From UBA4416 sp964541155 (lineage in GTDB: Bacteria > Bacteroidota > Bacteroidia > B-17B0 > Aurantibacillaceae): 64,000 nt of DNA. Below, piece by piece: positions 62,627-64,000 of this stretch. Position 1 is the stretch's first letter. Each line of letters opens with the position of its first letter. Under the pieces are notes generated by a model. That model was not told where the DNA came from. It worked only from the letters and a program-made list of their open reading frames with translations, and did no database searches. A program made the position numbers and the translations under genes. Location of the stretch: contig CAZIPC010000003.1 in the NCBI GenBank assembly GCA_964541155.1, positions 257,390-321,389 of the forward strand. Reading direction: 5' to 3'.

Positions 62627-63256
62627 TTATTTATTTAATATTGATTCTAATACTTTTACCGAGCTTTCTAATAAAATTAATGATTGCGCATTAACAATAT
62701 CATAAGTGTTTAAATCAGAAGCTTTTACAACTTTTGCACCTTCTAAATTACGGGACGACAAATATACATTATTATTTGTATCACCCAACACTAATACTGT
62801 TTTTTTATCAGATAAGTTTAAGTTTTTCATTAAGTCAACGTAATTTTTAGTTTTAGGAGCTTCAAAAGTAAAGTCTTCTAAAACAGTAATAGCGTTTTCT
62901 TTTGCTTTATAAGTTAATGCTGAAGCACGTGCTAAAATTTTAACTTTTTTGTTTAGTTTAAAAGAATAATCACGAGGACGAGGACCAAATGCACGACCAC
63001 CTCCAACAAATACAGGAGACTTCATAGATCCTGCACGAGCACCACCTGTTCCTTTTTGTTTTTTAAGTTTTTTAGTCGTTCTAGAAATTTCGGCACGCTC
63101 TTTTGATTTGTGAGTACCCTGACGTTGAGCTGCTAAATAATGCTTAACATCTAAATATATACTATGATCGCTTGGCTCTACACCATAAATCACATCTGCT
63201 AAATCTACTTTTTTAGCAGTTTTTTTTCCGCTTATGTTTAATACTTCTACTTGCAT
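62627..63256 (-). CDS. rplD: Ribosomal protein L4
   Basis: The 209-residue protein with the extended tunnel loop (KKQKGTGGARAGSMKSPVFV, GGRAFGPRPRDYS). In some bacteria L4 represses the S10 operon. Confidence 0.98.
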   Translation of the reverse strand: MQVEVLNISGKKTAKKVDLADVIYGVEPSDHSIYLDVKHYLAAQRQGTHKSKERAEISRTTKKLKKQKGTGGARAGSMKSPVFVGGGRAFGPRPRDYSFKLNKKVKILARASALTYKAKENAITVLEDFTFEAPKTKNYVDLMKNLNLSDKKTVLVLGDTNNNVYLSSRNLEGAKVVKASDLNTYDIVNAQSLILLESSVKVLESILNK

Positions 63257-63258
63257 GA

Positions 63259-63876
63259 TTACTTCTCGATTATAACGTAAGACCCTTTAGCACCTGGAAC
63301 TGAACCTTTAATTAAAAGAACATTCTTTTCTGCCATTATTTTTACAACAACTAGGTTTTGGATTTTTTTTCTATCACCACCTGTTCTACCAGCCATACGC
63401 ATACCTTTAAATACGCGAGAAGGATCTGAAGAAGCACCTAATGAACCAGGAGCTCTTTGACGATCATGCTGACCATGTGTTGACCCACCAACACCACCAA
63501 AACCGTGACGTTTAACAACACCTTGAAATCCTTTACCTTTTGATGTACCTACTATATCCACGTAGTCACCTTCTGAGAAGATATCAAGAGTTACAATATC
63601 ACCTAAATTTTTTGTTTCCTCAAAAGAACGGAACTCAACAATTTTACGTTTTGGGGTTGTTTTTGCTAATTCAAAATGACCTTTCATAGCAGACGATGTA
63701 TGTTTTTCTTTTTTCTCATCGTAAGCCAATTGTAAAGCTGTGTAACCGTCTTTTTCATTGGTTTTTACTTGCGTAACAACGCAAGGACCTGCTTCTATAA
63801 CTGTGCATGGCACATACTTGCCATTGGCATCGAAGAAGCTCGTCATTCCTATTTTTTTACCAATAATTCCAGACAT
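63259..63876 (-). CDS. rplC: Ribosomal protein L3
   Basis: The 205-residue assembly protein with MSGIIGKKIGMTSFFDANG and the central loop HGFGGVGGSTHGQHDRQRAP near the peptidyl-transferase centre. Confidence 0.98.
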   Translation of the reverse strand: MSGIIGKKIGMTSFFDANGKYVPCTVIEAGPCVVTQVKTNEKDGYTALQLAYDEKKEKHTSSAMKGHFELAKTTPKRKIVEFRSFEETKNLGDIVTLDIFSEGDYVDIVGTSKGKGFQGVVKRHGFGGVGGSTHGQHDRQRAPGSLGASSDPSRVFKGMRMAGRTGGDRKKIQNLVVVKIMAEKNVLLIKGSVPGAKGSYVIIEK

Positions 63877-63941
63877 TTTACTTTTTGTTATTTGTTATTT
63901 ACTTATTTTATTATTTAATACCCAATTTATAATGTAAAGGG

Positions 63942-64000
63942 TTAAACTTTGATTTCTACTTCAACTCCACTTGGTAAATCAAGCTTCGAAAGCGCATCTA
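63942..64000 (-). CDS. rpsJ: Ribosomal protein S10 (partial, C-terminal end)
   Basis: The minus strand ends with DALSKLDLPSGVEVEIKV and a TAA at 63944-63942, the C-terminus of S10. The rest lies beyond the window edge. It heads the S10 operon as usual, 65 bases before rplC. Confidence 0.95.
   Translation of the reverse strand, partial: DALSKLDLPSGVEVEIKV

Noticed and set aside
1..64000. tRNA genes, rRNA genes, CRISPR arrays and insertion sequences
   Set aside because: No cloverleaf-like sequence, regular spaced repeats, transposase or integrase frame was seen on either strand.

Overview
The window comes from the chromosome of a low-GC (roughly 30%) member of the Bacteroidota. Four things point there: many promoter-like TAnnTTTG boxes, some with an upstream TTG (the Bacteroidota -7/-33 signal); a type IX secretion sorting tail on a secreted amidase; a bacillithiol deacetylase; and a primary sigma factor of only 287 residues. 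Start codons mostly lack a strong Shine-Dalgarno sequence. I cannot place the class or genus from sequence alone.

Layout. 1-19487 is ordinary housekeeping DNA: the end of an Mla-type lipid transporter (permease end, ATPase), a THUMP rRNA methyltransferase, rdgB, galE, queG, a three-gene envelope/stress cluster (YtxH, holin-like, unknown), an AI-2E family permease, ruvB, a predicted outer-membrane protein, recG, bshB1, a lipoyl E2 acyltransferase, a TPR/PD40 protein, a methyltransferase, a ZIP metal transporter and priA. 19488-25838 is accessory: an ankyrin-repeat lipoprotein gene broken by three homopolymer frameshifts, a gene split by an A10 run, a 954-residue protein I do not recognise, and a small ORF upstream. 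25839-45241 is housekeeping again: a DEAD-box helicase, crcB, anmK, an acyl-CoA dehydrogenase, a DsbA-like protein, a DUF349 protein, mutS2, truA with an ABC exporter, a secreted amidase, a phosphodiesterase, rpoD, an HtrA protease, an unknown membrane protein and dapF. 45386-49151 is a second accessory stretch: three genes in one orientation (SRPBCC, nuclease-helicase, phospholipase D-like), separated by two long imperfect palindromes bounded by TAAC and GTTA that look like integron attC sites. 49307-49804 is a DUF1761 membrane protein.

49954-64000 is the S10-spc-alpha ribosomal supercluster, all on the minus strand, from rpsJ (cut by the window edge) to rplQ and closed by a strong terminator. 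It includes two genes too short to stand out easily, rpmD (55231-55410) and rpmJ (53062-53178). No map or adk lies beside secY and infA.

The parts most worth a second look are the unrecognised 954-residue/frameshifted gene pair at 20639-25174, the cassette-like array at 45386-49151, and several promoters placed so close to their ATG that the transcripts should be leaderless. No tRNA, rRNA, CRISPR array, transposase or integrase was seen.
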